The notes beneath the pieces were generated by a model. It was not told the origin of the DNA. It searched no databases and saw only the letters and a program-made list of their open reading frames with translations. A program made the translations under genes and the position numbers. From positions 1,145,613 through 1,209,612 of the forward strand of contig NZ_JAPVBI010000001.1 of the NCBI RefSeq assembly GCF_026967925.1: DNA of 64,000 bases, in the 5' to 3' direction. This document shows positions 16,700-25,837 of this stretch, piece after piece. The stretch's first letter is position 1. Each line of letters opens with the position of its first letter. Origin of the DNA: Modestobacter sp. VKM Ac-2985 (GTDB taxonomy: Bacteria > Actinomycetota > Actinomycetes > Mycobacteriales > Geodermatophilaceae).

Positions 16700-19600
16700 G
16701 TGGCCACCACCGATCTCCCCGATCCGCGCACCGTGTGGCCGAGCCCGGCCGGTCGGCAGGACGTCGACGTCGCCGCCCTCGAGGCGGAGCTGTCCCGCCG
16801 GGTCGACGGCGAGGTGCGGTTCGACGCCGGCACCCGGGGCGCCTACTCCACGGACGCGTCGAACTACCGCGTCCCGCCGCTGGGCGTGGTCGAGCCCCGC
16901 ACGGTGGAGGACGCCGTCGAGGCGGCGGCGGTCTGCCGCGAGCACCGGGTCCCGCTGCTGTCCCGCGGCGGCGGGACCAGCCTGTCCGGCCAGACCACGA
17001 ACGCCGCCGTCGTCCTGGACTGGAGCCGGCACTGCAACCGGCTGGAGTCGCTGGACGTCGACCGCCGGACCTGCATCGTGGAGCCGGGCATGGTGCTCGA
17101 CCACCTCGACGGCCGGCTGGCCGAGCACGGGCTGACCTGGGGGCCGCAGCCGGCGACCCACTGGACCTGCACGGTCGGCGGGATGCTCGGGAACAACGCG
17201 TGCGGGTCGTCGGCGCAGGTCTACGGCAAGGCCGTGGACAGGGTGTCCCGGCTGGAGGTGCTGCTGGCCGACGGCACCCGGATGTGGGTGGGCCCCACGT
17301 CGGACGAGGAGTACGCCCATGTCGTCGAGGCCGGCGGGCGCCCGGCCGAGGTGTACCGGGGTCTCCGCGAGCTGCGGGACGAGCACCTGGCCCGGATCCG
17401 GACCGGCTTCCCGCAGATCCCGCGGCGGGTGTCGGGCTACAACCTGGACTCGCTGCTGCCGGAGAACGGCTTCGACCTGGCCCGGGCGCTGGTCGGCAGC
17501 GAGGGCACGCTGGTGACCGTCCTGCGCGCGGAGTTGCAGCTCGCCGAGCTGCCCGGGCACCGGCGGCTGGCCGTGCTCGGGTACCCGGACGTGGTGACCG
17601 CCGGCCGGGAGGTCACCCGGGTGCTGCCCTGGCGGCCGCACCGGCTGGAGGGCGTCGACGACGTCCTCCGCCGGAACCAGGCCGAGGAGGGCATGAACCC
17701 GCGGGCGCTGGAGAAGCTGCCCGAGGGGGACGGCTGGCTGCTCGTCGAGCTCGCCGACGACGATCCCGACGAGCTCGGCCGGCGGATGGACGGCCTGGTC
17801 GCCGACGTCTGCGCGGCGCCGGAACCGCCGTCGGTCCTGGTGCTCGACGACCCTGCGGAGCAGGCCGACCTCTGGGCGTTCCGGGAGGCCGGGCTCGGCG
17901 CCACGGCGCACCCGCCGAGCGGGCGCGACACCTGGCCCGGCTGGGAGGACTCCGCGGTGGCGCCGGAGGACCTGGGGCCCTACCTGGAGGAGCTGCGGGA
18001 CCTGCTGGACCGGCACGGGCTGACCCCGGCGTCTACGTACGGGCACTTCGGGCACGGCTGCGTGCACCTGCGCATCCCCTTCGAGCTCGGTTCCCCCGGC
18101 GGCGCCGCGGGCTACCGGGCCTTCCTGGAGGAGGCCGCCGACCTGGTCAGCCGGTACGGCGGCTCGCTGTCCGGCGAGCACGGCGACGGGCAGGTCCGGG
18201 GTGAGCTGCTCGACCGGATGTTCCCCCCGGAGCTGATCGGGGCGTTCGAGCAGATGAAGCAGCTGTTCGACCCGGAGAACCGGATGAACCCGGGCAAGGT
18301 CGTCCGCTCCCGGCCGCTGGACGCGGACCTGCGGCTCATCCCCGCCTTCCCCGCCTGGGAGCCGGAGGTCACCTTCGGCTACCCCGAGGACGGCGGCTCC
18401 TTCGCGCAGGCCTCAGCCCGCTGCGTCGGCGTCGGCAAGTGCCGGGCCCAGCTGGGCGAGGGGGCCGAGGGCGCGGTGATGTGCCCGAGCTACCAGGTCA
18501 CCGGCGACGAGGTGCACTCCACCCGGGGTCGGGCCCGGCTGCTGTTCGAGATGCTCCGCGGCGACGTCATCCGGGACCGGTGGCGCTCGACCGCCGTCCG
18601 GGACGCGCTGGACCTCTGCCTGGCCTGCAAGGGCTGCACGAGCGACTGCCCGGTCGACGTCGACATGGCGACCTACAAGGCGGAGTTCCTGTCCCACCAC
18701 TACGCCGGCCGGGTGCGTCCGCGCACCCACTACTCGCTGGGTTGGCTGCCGCTGGTGGCCCGCGTCGCGGCGCTGGCTCCCGGGCTGGTGAACGTCGCGA
18801 CCCAGACCACGGGGCTGCGCCGGCTGGCGCAGGCCGCCGGCGGGCTCACCCCCGAGCGGGAGCTGCCGCTGTTCGCGCACGAGCGGTTCACCCACTGGTA
18901 CCGGGAGCGCGGACCGCGCGGGGACGGCCGGCGCGGTGAGGTGCTGCTGTGGCCGGACACCTTCACCGAGTTCTTCCACCCGGCCATCGGCCGGGCGGCG
19001 GTCACGGTGCTGGAGGACGCCGGCTTCCGGGTGCGGCTGCCCGAGCAGGAGCTCTGCTGCGGCCTGACCTGGATCTCCACCGGCCAGCTGGGCGTGGCCG
19101 CCCGGGTGCTGCGGCGCACGGCGCAGGCGCTCGGCCCCGCGGTGCGGGACGGGGTGCCGGTGGTCGGGCTGGAGCCCAGCTGCACCGCGGTGTTCCGGGC
19201 CGACGCCCCCGAGCTCCTCCCCGACGACGACGACGTGCGCCGGCTCGCCGAGAACACCCGGACCCTCGCCGAGCTGCTCGCCGAGCGGGCCCCGGACTGG
19301 GCCCCGCCGGCGGCCGAGCGGGCGGCGATGGTGCAGACCCACTGCCACCAGCACTCGATCATGGGGTTCGACGCGGATCGCGAACTGCTGGCCAAGGCCG
19401 GCTTCGACGCCGACGTGCTGGACTCCGGGTGCTGCGGGCTCGCCGGGAACTTCGGGTTCGAGCAGGGCCACCACGAGGTCTCGATGGCGTGCGGTGAGCA
19501 GGTGCTGCTGCCGGCCGTGCGCGACGGCGACCCCCGGGCGGTGGTGCTGGCGGACGGCTTCAGCTGCCGCACCCAGATCGAGCAGGGCGACACCGGACGG

Positions 19601-19789
19601 CGCGCGGTGCACTCCGCCGAAGCGCTGGCCGGCCTGGTCGAGGGGGCGCAGCTGGCCGAGCACCCCGAGCAGGTGCTGGCCGACCGCCCGCGGCCGCCCG
19701 GCCGGACCGCCCAGGGCGCGGTCCTGGCCGCCGCGGCCGGCGTGGGGTTGGCCGCGGCGGCCACCGGACTGCGCCGGGTGCGCGGCTGA
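16700..19789 (+). CDS. FAD-linked and Fe-S dehydrogenase fusion (GlcD-GlpC/D-lactate-dehydrogenase type)
   Basis: A 1029-residue fusion. Residues about 45-260 are a PCMH FAD-binding domain (LLSRGGGTSLSGQTTNA, then TVGGMLGNNACGSSAQVYGK). About 270-530 is the FAD-oxidase C-terminal domain with YGHFGHGCVHLRI. Two Cys clusters for 4Fe-4S centres follow (CVGVGKC...CPSY and CLACKGCTSDCPVD), then two CCG domains (ELCCGLTW and DSGCCGLAG). It should oxidise a 2-hydroxy acid such as D-lactate or glycolate and pass electrons to the membrane pool. A hydrophobic tail (VLAAAAGVGLAAAATGL) may anchor it. GTG 16700 lies 3 nt after the ThDP gene. Confidence 0.9.
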   Translation: MATTDLPDPRTVWPSPAGRQDVDVAALEAELSRRVDGEVRFDAGTRGAYSTDASNYRVPPLGVVEPRTVEDAVEAAAVCREHRVPLLSRGGGTSLSGQTTNAAVVLDWSRHCNRLESLDVDRRTCIVEPGMVLDHLDGRLAEHGLTWGPQPATHWTCTVGGMLGNNACGSSAQVYGKAVDRVSRLEVLLADGTRMWVGPTSDEEYAHVVEAGGRPAEVYRGLRELRDEHLARIRTGFPQIPRRVSGYNLDSLLPENGFDLARALVGSEGTLVTVLRAELQLAELPGHRRLAVLGYPDVVTAGREVTRVLPWRPHRLEGVDDVLRRNQAEEGMNPRALEKLPEGDGWLLVELADDDPDELGRRMDGLVADVCAAPEPPSVLVLDDPAEQADLWAFREAGLGATAHPPSGRDTWPGWEDSAVAPEDLGPYLEELRDLLDRHGLTPASTYGHFGHGCVHLRIPFELGSPGGAAGYRAFLEEAADLVSRYGGSLSGEHGDGQVRGELLDRMFPPELIGAFEQMKQLFDPENRMNPGKVVRSRPLDADLRLIPAFPAWEPEVTFGYPEDGGSFAQASARCVGVGKCRAQLGEGAEGAVMCPSYQVTGDEVHSTRGRARLLFEMLRGDVIRDRWRSTAVRDALDLCLACKGCTSDCPVDVDMATYKAEFLSHHYAGRVRPRTHYSLGWLPLVARVAALAPGLVNVATQTTGLRRLAQAAGGLTPERELPLFAHERFTHWYRERGPRGDGRRGEVLLWPDTFTEFFHPAIGRAAVTVLEDAGFRVRLPEQELCCGLTWISTGQLGVAARVLRRTAQALGPAVRDGVPVVGLEPSCTAVFRADAPELLPDDDDVRRLAENTRTLAELLAERAPDWAPPAAERAAMVQTHCHQHSIMGFDADRELLAKAGFDADVLDSGCCGLAGNFGFEQGHHEVSMACGEQVLLPAVRDGDPRAVVLADGFSCRTQIEQGDTGRRAVHSAEALAGLVEGAQLAEHPEQVLADRPRPPGRTAQGAVLAAAAGVGLAAAATGLRRVRG

Positions 19790-20919
19790 TGCCCGCGCGA
19801 CCGGGGGAGCGCGGGACGCCGTCGGACCCGCGGGTCGACGGCCTGGAGGTCGCCGTCTACCGGCTGCCGACGGACCGCCCGGAGGCGGACGGGACCCTCA
19901 GCTGGGACGCCACCACCGCCGTCGTGGTGCACGCCTCCGGTGGCGGCGGCACCGGGGTCGGCTGGACCTATGCCGACGACTCGGCCGCGGCGGTGGTCCG
20001 CAGCCTGCTGGCCGAGGTGGTGCTCGGCTGCCCGGTGCTCGACCCGCCGGCCGCGGCGTTCGACATGGCGCGGGCGGTCCGCAACGCCGGCGCGCCGGGC
20101 CTGGTGGCGATGGCGATCTCGGCGGTGGACGTCGCCCTGTGGGACCTGAAGGCGCGGCTGCTCGACGTCCCGCTCGCGGGCTTGCTGGGTGCGGTGCGCC
20201 CGGACGCCGCCGTCTACGCCAGCGGCGGCTTCACCAGCTACGACGACGCCGCCACCCGCGAGCAGCTCCGCGGCTGGCTGGACCGCGGCCACGACCAGGG
20301 GAAGATCAAGATCGGGGAGTCGTGGGGGACGGCGGTGCCACGGGACCTCGCCCGCACCCGGCTGGCCCGCGAGGTGCTGGGGGACGACGTCGCCCTGCTC
20401 GTCGACGCCAACGGTGGCTACACGGCGAAGCAGGCGGTCCGGGTCGGCCGGGAGCTCGACGACCTCGGCGTCGTCTGGTTCGAGGAGCCGGTCTCCTCCG
20501 ACGACCTGGCCGGGCTGCGGCTGGTCCGCGAGAGCCTGGACTGCGACGTCGCCGCCGGGGAGTACGGCGCCCGGCTGCCCGACTTCGCCGCCCTCTGCGG
20601 TGCCGGTGCGGTCGACTGCCTGCAGGTGGACGCCAGCCGGTGCGGCGGGGTGACCGAGTGGCTCCGGGCCTGCGCGGTGGCCGCCGGGCACCAGCTGGAG
20701 GTCTCCTCGCACTGCGTGCCCGCCCTGCACGTGCACCTGGGACAGGCGACGCCGAACCTGCGGCACCTGGAGTGGTTCCACGACCACGAGCGGTTCGAGC
20801 GACGGCTCTTCGACGGCGTCGTCGAGCCGGTGCGCGGTCGCGTCCGGCCGCCGGTTGACGCCCCCGGGCTGGGGCTCTCGCTGCGCACCGAGGACGTCGA
20901 GGACCTCCGCATCGGCTGA
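19789..20919 (+). CDS. Enolase-superfamily enzyme (mandelate racemase/muconate lactonizing group)
   Basis: A 376-residue enzyme. An N-terminal capping domain (to about 125) is followed by a TIM barrel. Its KxK acid/base pair is in GKIKIGES, and the three metal ligands are in LLVDANGGY (Asp), VWFEEPVS (Glu) and AAGEYGAR (Glu). A His in SSHCVPALHVHL could be the opposite-face base. It abstracts the alpha-proton of a carboxylate; dehydration of a sugar acid or racemisation are the likely options, not distinguishable here. ATG 19789 overlaps the preceding stop by one base, so it is coupled to the FAD/Fe-S gene. Confidence 0.87.
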   Translation: MPARPGERGTPSDPRVDGLEVAVYRLPTDRPEADGTLSWDATTAVVVHASGGGGTGVGWTYADDSAAAVVRSLLAEVVLGCPVLDPPAAAFDMARAVRNAGAPGLVAMAISAVDVALWDLKARLLDVPLAGLLGAVRPDAAVYASGGFTSYDDAATREQLRGWLDRGHDQGKIKIGESWGTAVPRDLARTRLAREVLGDDVALLVDANGGYTAKQAVRVGRELDDLGVVWFEEPVSSDDLAGLRLVRESLDCDVAAGEYGARLPDFAALCGAGAVDCLQVDASRCGGVTEWLRACAVAAGHQLEVSSHCVPALHVHLGQATPNLRHLEWFHDHERFERRLFDGVVEPVRGRVRPPVDAPGLGLSLRTEDVEDLRIG

Positions 20920-20932
20920 CCGGTGCGGTCCG

Positions 20933-20955
20933 GCGCCCGCGGACCTCGCGGGCGC
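20933..20955. terminator. Hairpin after the ThDP/FeS/enolase operon
   Basis: GCGCCCGCG (20933-20941) pairs with CGCGGGCGC (20947-20955) around a 5-nt loop, 14 nt after the enolase-type stop. There is no T-tract, as is usual in this GC-rich genome. Confidence 0.55.
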
Positions 20956-20984
20956 GTCATCCGAGGAACGAGGAGGAACGACCG

Positions 20985-21371
20985 ATGCAGGAACACGAGT
21001 TCGTCTCCGCCGTGCAGGAGTCCGCCGGCATCCCCGACCACGAGCACGCCCGGCAGGCGGTCCGGGCCACCCTCATGGTGCTGGGCCAGCGGTTGTCCAC
21101 CGAGGCGACCGACCTGGCGGCGCAGCTGCCGGGGGAGCTGGCCGGCGCCGTCCCGACCGACGGGTCGGCCGAGCGCTTCGACCTGGCGGAGTTCTACCGC
21201 CGGGTGGCCGACGCCGAGGGGCGGGGCTGCACGCCCGAGCAGGCGCGCCAGCACGCGCGCGCGGTCACCGCGGCCCTCCGGGAGGCGGTGGGGGCCGAGT
21301 ACCTGCACGTGCTGGACCAGCTGCCCGCCGACTACGGCGACCTGATGCACACCGAGAACGCCCAGCACTGA
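20985..21371 (+). CDS. DUF2267 domain-containing protein
   Basis: A 128-residue helical protein with the DUF2267 pattern: HEFVSAVQESAGI, then ATLMVLGQRLSTEATDLAAQLP, FDLAEFYRRVADAEG and a final Ala/Arg-rich repeat of the same helical unit (REAVGAEYLHVLDQLPADYG). Two half-repeats are visible, at about 1-62 and 63-128. Function is unknown; the family is common next to stress and phosphate-type genes. ATG 20985 follows an excellent GAGGAGGAA site. It lies 65 bp after the enolase gene, beyond a hairpin, so it may be partly separate. Confidence 0.85.
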   Translation: MQEHEFVSAVQESAGIPDHEHARQAVRATLMVLGQRLSTEATDLAAQLPGELAGAVPTDGSAERFDLAEFYRRVADAEGRGCTPEQARQHARAVTAALREAVGAEYLHVLDQLPADYGDLMHTENAQH

Positions 21372-21410
21372 CCCGGCGGCCCGCCGGCGGTCCGGCTCAA
21401 CGCCCGCGGC

Positions 21411-24020
21411 TCACGTCGCGGTGACGGGGGCCGGCGCCGGCTCGGGCAGGACGTGGGCGAAGACCGACGTCGGCTCCCCGGCCTGGTCGTGGACCACCGA
21501 GACACGCACCAGCACCGGCACCTCGCTGCCGTCGGCGTGCCGGAAGCGGGTGGAGAGCTCGGTGACGCCGATGAACTCGGTGAACAGCGCGTCGACCGCT
21601 GCCCGGCCGTCCGCGGAGGTCAGGTCCTGGACGCGGCAGGCGGGGAGCGCCTCGGTCGTCGTGCCCAGCAGCGCCGCGAAGGACTTGTTCACCCGCACCA
21701 GCGAGCCGTCCATCCGGGTCAGCGTCATCCCGATCGGGGCGTCGTCGAAGGCGTGCCGCAACATCAGCTCGCTGTCGGCCAGGTCCCGCCGGGCCTCGAC
21801 GGTGGCGGTGACGTCCCGGGAGACCGACAGCACCTCCCGGACCGTGCCGTCATCGGCGGCCAGCCGCCGGGTGTCGCTCTCCAGCCAGCGGACGCTGCCG
21901 TCCCGGTGCAGCACCCGGTGCACGCCCGTGCCGGTGGTGAACCGGGCAGCGAGTTCGGCGTCCGCGCTGACCCGGGCGACGTCCTCGGGGTGCATGAAGT
22001 CGGCCACGGACATGCCCACCATCTCCTGCGGCAGCCAGCCGAGGATCGGCCCGCTGCTGGCCGAGGCGTAGGTGATGACCCGCTCCGGCGTGGTCACCAG
22101 GACGAGCTCGTCGCTGCCGCCCAGCGGCAGCACGGCGTCCGTGGCCAGCGGCTCCGCCCGCGCGCGGGCGGTGAGCAGCGCGGCGAGCCGGGGCGACGCC
22201 GGCTCCGGGCGGCCGAACAGCCAGCCCTGCGCCGAGTCGCACCCCATCGAGATCAGCTGCTGTGCCTGCTCGGCGGTCTCCACGCCCTCGGCGCAGACCC
22301 GGCGGCCCAGGCTGTGTGCCGCCTCGATGACCAGCCGGACCAGCACGGCGTCGGCGGTGTCACTGGCGACCCGCTCGATGAAGGAGCGGTCGATCTTGAC
22401 CAGGTGCACCGGCAGCGCGCGCAGCAGGGTCAGCGCGGAGTGCCCGGCGCCGAAGTCGTCCAGCGCCAGCCGCACGCCGAGGTCACGCACCTGGGTGAGC
22501 CGCGCCGCGGTGGCGGTGAGGTCGGTGATCGCCGCGGTCTCGGTGATCTCCAGGCACAACCGGTCCGGAGCCAGCCCGCTGTCGTTCAGCGCCTGCGTCA
22601 CGTCGTCGATGAAGCCCCGCTGGGCCAGCTGCACCGGGGAGACGTTGACGGCCACGGTCGGGGGGACTCCGGAGGGCCCGGCCGGCCACCCGGCGGCCTC
22701 GCGGCAGGCCGTCTGCAGGACCCACCGCCCGAGGTCGACGACCAGGCCGGTCTGCTCGGCGAGCGGGATGAACTGGTCCGGGGCCACCCGGCCGAGCTCG
22801 TCGTCCTCCCAGCGGGCCAGCGCCTCCACCCCGGTCACCTGGCCGGACGGCAGCGTGACGACGGGCTGGTAGTGCAGCGAGAGCGACCGGGACTCGATCG
22901 CCAGCCGCAGCCGCCGCTCCATCCGGTGTCGAGCACGCACCGCATCGGTCGTCTCGGCGTCCTCCAGCAGCTCCGTGCCGAAGTGCGCGACCCGGCCACG
23001 GCCCAGTGACTTCGCCCGGAGCAACGCCAGGTCCGCCCGGTGCAGCAGCTCGTCCGGCGAGTGCACCTCCGCCGTGCAGCCGGCCACCCCGACGCTCGCC
23101 CCGAGGCTGACCAGCTGCTCGGCGTCCCGGTCGGCGCTCCGCGGGGAGACGACGAACGGCGCTGCCGCGGTGAGCACGATCCGCTCCGCGAGCGCGGTGC
23201 TCTGCGCGGTGGTCAGCGGCGGCGTCAGCAGCGCGAACTCATCGCCGTTGAGCCGGACCACCAGGTCCTCGCTGCGGGCCACGGTGCGCAACCGTTGCGC
23301 GAAGTCGGTCAGCACGTCGTCCCCGGCCGCGTGGCCGAGGTGGTCGTTGATGTCCTTGAACCGGTCCAGGTCGATGACGAACAGGACAGCCGAGGACCCC
23401 GGGCAGACCGCCTGCCGCAGCCGCTCGAGCAGGAACAGCCGGTTCGGCAGCCCGGTGAGCGGGTCGTGCAGGGCCTGGTAGGCGTACTCCTGCGCGAGCT
23501 GCTCGAACACGGCGGTCACCGGTGCGACGCCCAGCCGGCCGTCGGGCCAGGAGACGAGCACACCGTCGAGCAGGTCCTCACCTGCGGCGCGCCGGTGGAT
23601 GACGGCGGCGGCCGCGCGGGCGACCGGGCAGTCGGCGGGGTACCGCAGCGTGTCCGGCGGTGCGGCGTCCCGGACCCGGCGCCGTTGCTGGAGCAGCCGG
23701 CCGTAGCCCAGCCGGCCGGTCATGGACAGCTCGAACCAGGAGCGGCTGACCAGCACCGGTTCGCCGGGCCCGTCGACGACGACCCAGCGGAGGGCGGCAT
23801 CGCGGCGGAAGAGCGCGTCGACCGAGGACATGGTGGCGCCCTCCGGCACCCGGTGGACGGGCTGCGCGAGCTCGCGGAGGGTCCCGCCGGCATCGACACG
23901 GCCCAGGTCCGCGGAGAGCGCGACCTTCAGGGCCACGTCGGGGACGGAGACGTCGGGGAGGGCGACGTCGGGGAGGGCGACGTCGGGGAGGGCGGCGATC
24001 GGTGCCGTGGTGCTGCTCAT
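21411..24020 (-). CDS. CBS-like/GGDEF/EAL/PAS/PAS c-di-GMP signalling protein
   Basis: An 869-residue cytosolic protein. A short repeat-bearing N-terminus precedes a CBS-like pair (about 45-185). A GGDEF domain (about 190-350) has HDPLTGLPNR and RLNGDEFALL, with Asn at the first Gly. A complete EAL domain follows (about 370-620) with GVEALARW, CLEITETAAI, LDDFGAGHSAL, VKIDRSFI, AEGVETA and QGWLFG. Two PAS domains end it (LGWLPQEMVG..., then LLGTTTEALP...). The EAL half should be active. PAS after EAL is an unusual order. ATG 24020 follows GAGAGGA and is preferred over the in-frame ATG 51 nt upstream. It is divergent from idi. Confidence 0.88.
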   Translation of the reverse strand: MSSTTAPIAALPDVALPDVALPDVSVPDVALKVALSADLGRVDAGGTLRELAQPVHRVPEGATMSSVDALFRRDAALRWVVVDGPGEPVLVSRSWFELSMTGRLGYGRLLQQRRRVRDAAPPDTLRYPADCPVARAAAAVIHRRAAGEDLLDGVLVSWPDGRLGVAPVTAVFEQLAQEYAYQALHDPLTGLPNRLFLLERLRQAVCPGSSAVLFVIDLDRFKDINDHLGHAAGDDVLTDFAQRLRTVARSEDLVVRLNGDEFALLTPPLTTAQSTALAERIVLTAAAPFVVSPRSADRDAEQLVSLGASVGVAGCTAEVHSPDELLHRADLALLRAKSLGRGRVAHFGTELLEDAETTDAVRARHRMERRLRLAIESRSLSLHYQPVVTLPSGQVTGVEALARWEDDELGRVAPDQFIPLAEQTGLVVDLGRWVLQTACREAAGWPAGPSGVPPTVAVNVSPVQLAQRGFIDDVTQALNDSGLAPDRLCLEITETAAITDLTATAARLTQVRDLGVRLALDDFGAGHSALTLLRALPVHLVKIDRSFIERVASDTADAVLVRLVIEAAHSLGRRVCAEGVETAEQAQQLISMGCDSAQGWLFGRPEPASPRLAALLTARARAEPLATDAVLPLGGSDELVLVTTPERVITYASASSGPILGWLPQEMVGMSVADFMHPEDVARVSADAELAARFTTGTGVHRVLHRDGSVRWLESDTRRLAADDGTVREVLSVSRDVTATVEARRDLADSELMLRHAFDDAPIGMTLTRMDGSLVRVNKSFAALLGTTTEALPACRVQDLTSADGRAAVDALFTEFIGVTELSTRFRHADGSEVPVLVRVSVVHDQAGEPTSVFAHVLPEPAPAPVTAT
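23949..23993. repeat. Three perfect 15-bp tandem repeats in the GGDEF/EAL gene
   Basis: GACGTCGGGGAGGGC occurs three times in a row (23949, 23964, 23979), preceded by two degraded copies. On the coding strand it spells (ALPDV) repeats at residues 8-27, probably a length-variable linker at the N-terminus. Confidence 0.85.
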
Positions 24021-24169
24021 CCGTGGTGGTCCTCTCAGGTCGCCTGCCGTGGTGACGCGGCTAGTGTGCAAACGATTGCGCAGCGTGACGATGCCGACTC
24101 ACCCGTCCGAGGCGGTCCCGATCGGAACCCGTACGCGCGCACTGCGCGTCCGTCGGGGACGATGGAGGC

Positions 24170-24721
24170 GTGGTGGCATCCCCGACGGCAGAGCTGATCG
24201 TGCTGGTCGACGAGGACGGGGAGGAGATCGGCACCATGCCCAAGCCCCTCGTGCACACCGGCGAGACGCCGCTGCACCGCGCGTTCTCCGCCTACCTCTT
24301 CGCTGACGACGGCCGGTTGCTGGTGACCCGGCGTGCACAGGACAAGGCCACCTTCCCCGGGATGTGGACCAACACCGTCTGCGGGCACCCGGGGCCGGGC
24401 GAGGGCGACCTGCAGGCGATCGCCCGGCGCGCCCGGTACGAACTCGGGATCGACGTCACCGACCTGCGGCCGGCGCTGCCCTCCTACCGCTACCGGGCCG
24501 AGTTCCGGGGCGTCGTGGAGAACGAGATCTGCCCGGTCTACCTCGGCCGGTTCGCCGGCACGCCGGCGCCCGAACCCACCGAGGTGGGGGAGTGGGAGGT
24601 GGTCGACTGGGCCACCTTCCGCGCCCGGCAGGAGACCCAGCAGTACGACGCGTGGTCGCCCTGGTGCCGGGAGCAGGCCCGGCTCATCGAGGCCGCCGGC
24701 CTCGTCCCCGCCGCCGGGTGA
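24170..24721 (+). CDS. idi: Isopentenyl-diphosphate delta-isomerase, type 1
   Basis: A 183-residue Nudix-fold isomerase that interconverts IPP and DMAPP in isoprenoid synthesis. The active-site Cys is in WTNTVCGHPGPGE near residue 67, the metal-binding His/Glu set surrounds it (HRAFSAYLF for the first His), and the second catalytic Glu is in VVENEICPVY. Length is normal for bacterial Idi. The first codon is GTG 24170; GTG 24173 is next. GACGAT at 24158-24163 could be a -10 for a leaderless message. It is divergent from the GGDEF/EAL gene and appears monocistronic. Carotenoid and quinone supply is a plausible role. Confidence 0.93.
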   Translation: MVASPTAELIVLVDEDGEEIGTMPKPLVHTGETPLHRAFSAYLFADDGRLLVTRRAQDKATFPGMWTNTVCGHPGPGEGDLQAIARRARYELGIDVTDLRPALPSYRYRAEFRGVVENEICPVYLGRFAGTPAPEPTEVGEWEVVDWATFRARQETQQYDAWSPWCREQARLIEAAGLVPAAG

Positions 24722-24736
24722 TCAGGAGGCGGTGCC

Positions 24737-25756
24737 TCAGCACGCGTTGACGACCAGGCGCACGGTGCAGCCGTCGCCGGACTCGTCGGCCGGCGTCGCG
24801 GTCAGGCTGTCGACCGAACGGCGGGCCAGCCACAGGCCCATCCCGCCGACCGCCATGTCCCCGTGCGCCGGGCCGTAGCCCACCAGCGGGTCGTCGAAGG
24901 CGGTGCCCCGGTCGGTGACGGCGCACAGCAGCCGTTCCGGGGTGCACCACAGCCGCACGTCGACCGGGGGGACGCCGTGCTCGGAGGCGTTGGCGGTGAT
25001 CTCGTCGATGGCCAGCACGAAGTCCTGGGCGGCGTCCGCGGACAGGGAGCTGTCGGCCAGCACCTCGTGCAGCGCCCGGCGCAGGGCCCGCATGTCGTCG
25101 AGGTCGACCATGGTCAGCGTCGGCTCGGTCTCCTCCAGCGGGTCGGGGACCGTGGCCCGCTGGACCTCGCGGAGCAGCTCGTCGGGTGCCCGGAAGGCCG
25201 GGCTGCGGACGACGCCGTGCTCGGTCAGCAGCCAGGGGTGGGTGGCCGCGGCGACGGCGTCGACGTCCGGACCGCCCTCGACGGTCGGGCCCAGCAGGCA
25301 CACGTGGTCGACCGGCCGCTCGGCGAGCACGTGGTTCAGCAGCGCCTCCGTCTGCACCCACACCGCCGGGTCGGCGTCGGGACCGCCCGGCCCGGTCACC
25401 AGGTGCAGCCGGCGACCGACGCCGGGCGCCCGTTCGTCGACCAGTCCGGCGATCGCGGCGAGCACGGTCGGCGGCCGGTCGTCGATCCGCTGGGTCGGTG
25501 CGACGTGCACGTCACCCGCCCCACGCAGGGCCTCCACCAGGGCGTTCGCCACGGCCTCGGGGCAGGCGACCACCACCGGCTCGCCTGCGGACAGCGCCTC
25601 CCGGAGCACGTGGCCGACCACCCCGGTCAGGTCCTGGCCCGGCCGGAGCACGTGCCCGACGTGCCGGTACCCCTGCTGCTGGACCTCCTGCTGGACCTCC
25701 TGCTGTACGACCCGCGGGTGCGGGGACGTCTGGTGCTCCTCGTCGCGCTGCGTCAC
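24737..25756 (-). CDS. MEDS-domain sensor fused to an anti-sigma-type HATPase
   Basis: A 339-residue protein. After a Gln-rich start encoded by 12-bp tandem repeats (QQEVQQEVQQ), residues about 25-195 look like a MEDS (DcmR-type sensory) domain: GYRHVGHVLRPGQDLTGVVG and PVVVACPEAVANALVEAL. The C-terminal 130 residues are a GHKL ATPase of the RsbW/HATPase_c_2 kind, with N-box AIDEITANASEHG and AVTDRGTAFDDP. It likely phosphorylates or sequesters a partner in a sigma-factor switch in response to a small ligand. GTG 25756 follows GAGGAGGTGG. It is divergent from the folate-enzyme operon. Confidence 0.8.
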   Translation of the reverse strand: MTQRDEEHQTSPHPRVVQQEVQQEVQQQGYRHVGHVLRPGQDLTGVVGHVLREALSAGEPVVVACPEAVANALVEALRGAGDVHVAPTQRIDDRPPTVLAAIAGLVDERAPGVGRRLHLVTGPGGPDADPAVWVQTEALLNHVLAERPVDHVCLLGPTVEGGPDVDAVAAATHPWLLTEHGVVRSPAFRAPDELLREVQRATVPDPLEETEPTLTMVDLDDMRALRRALHEVLADSSLSADAAQDFVLAIDEITANASEHGVPPVDVRLWCTPERLLCAVTDRGTAFDDPLVGYGPAHGDMAVGGMGLWLARRSVDSLTATPADESGDGCTVRLVVNAC

Positions 25757-25837
25757 GGGACCACCTCCTCGTCGTCTTCTCCGACTCAGTGGCCAGTGCC
25801 CGAGGATGGTGATCGGGACACATCGCCGCGTGGCGTG

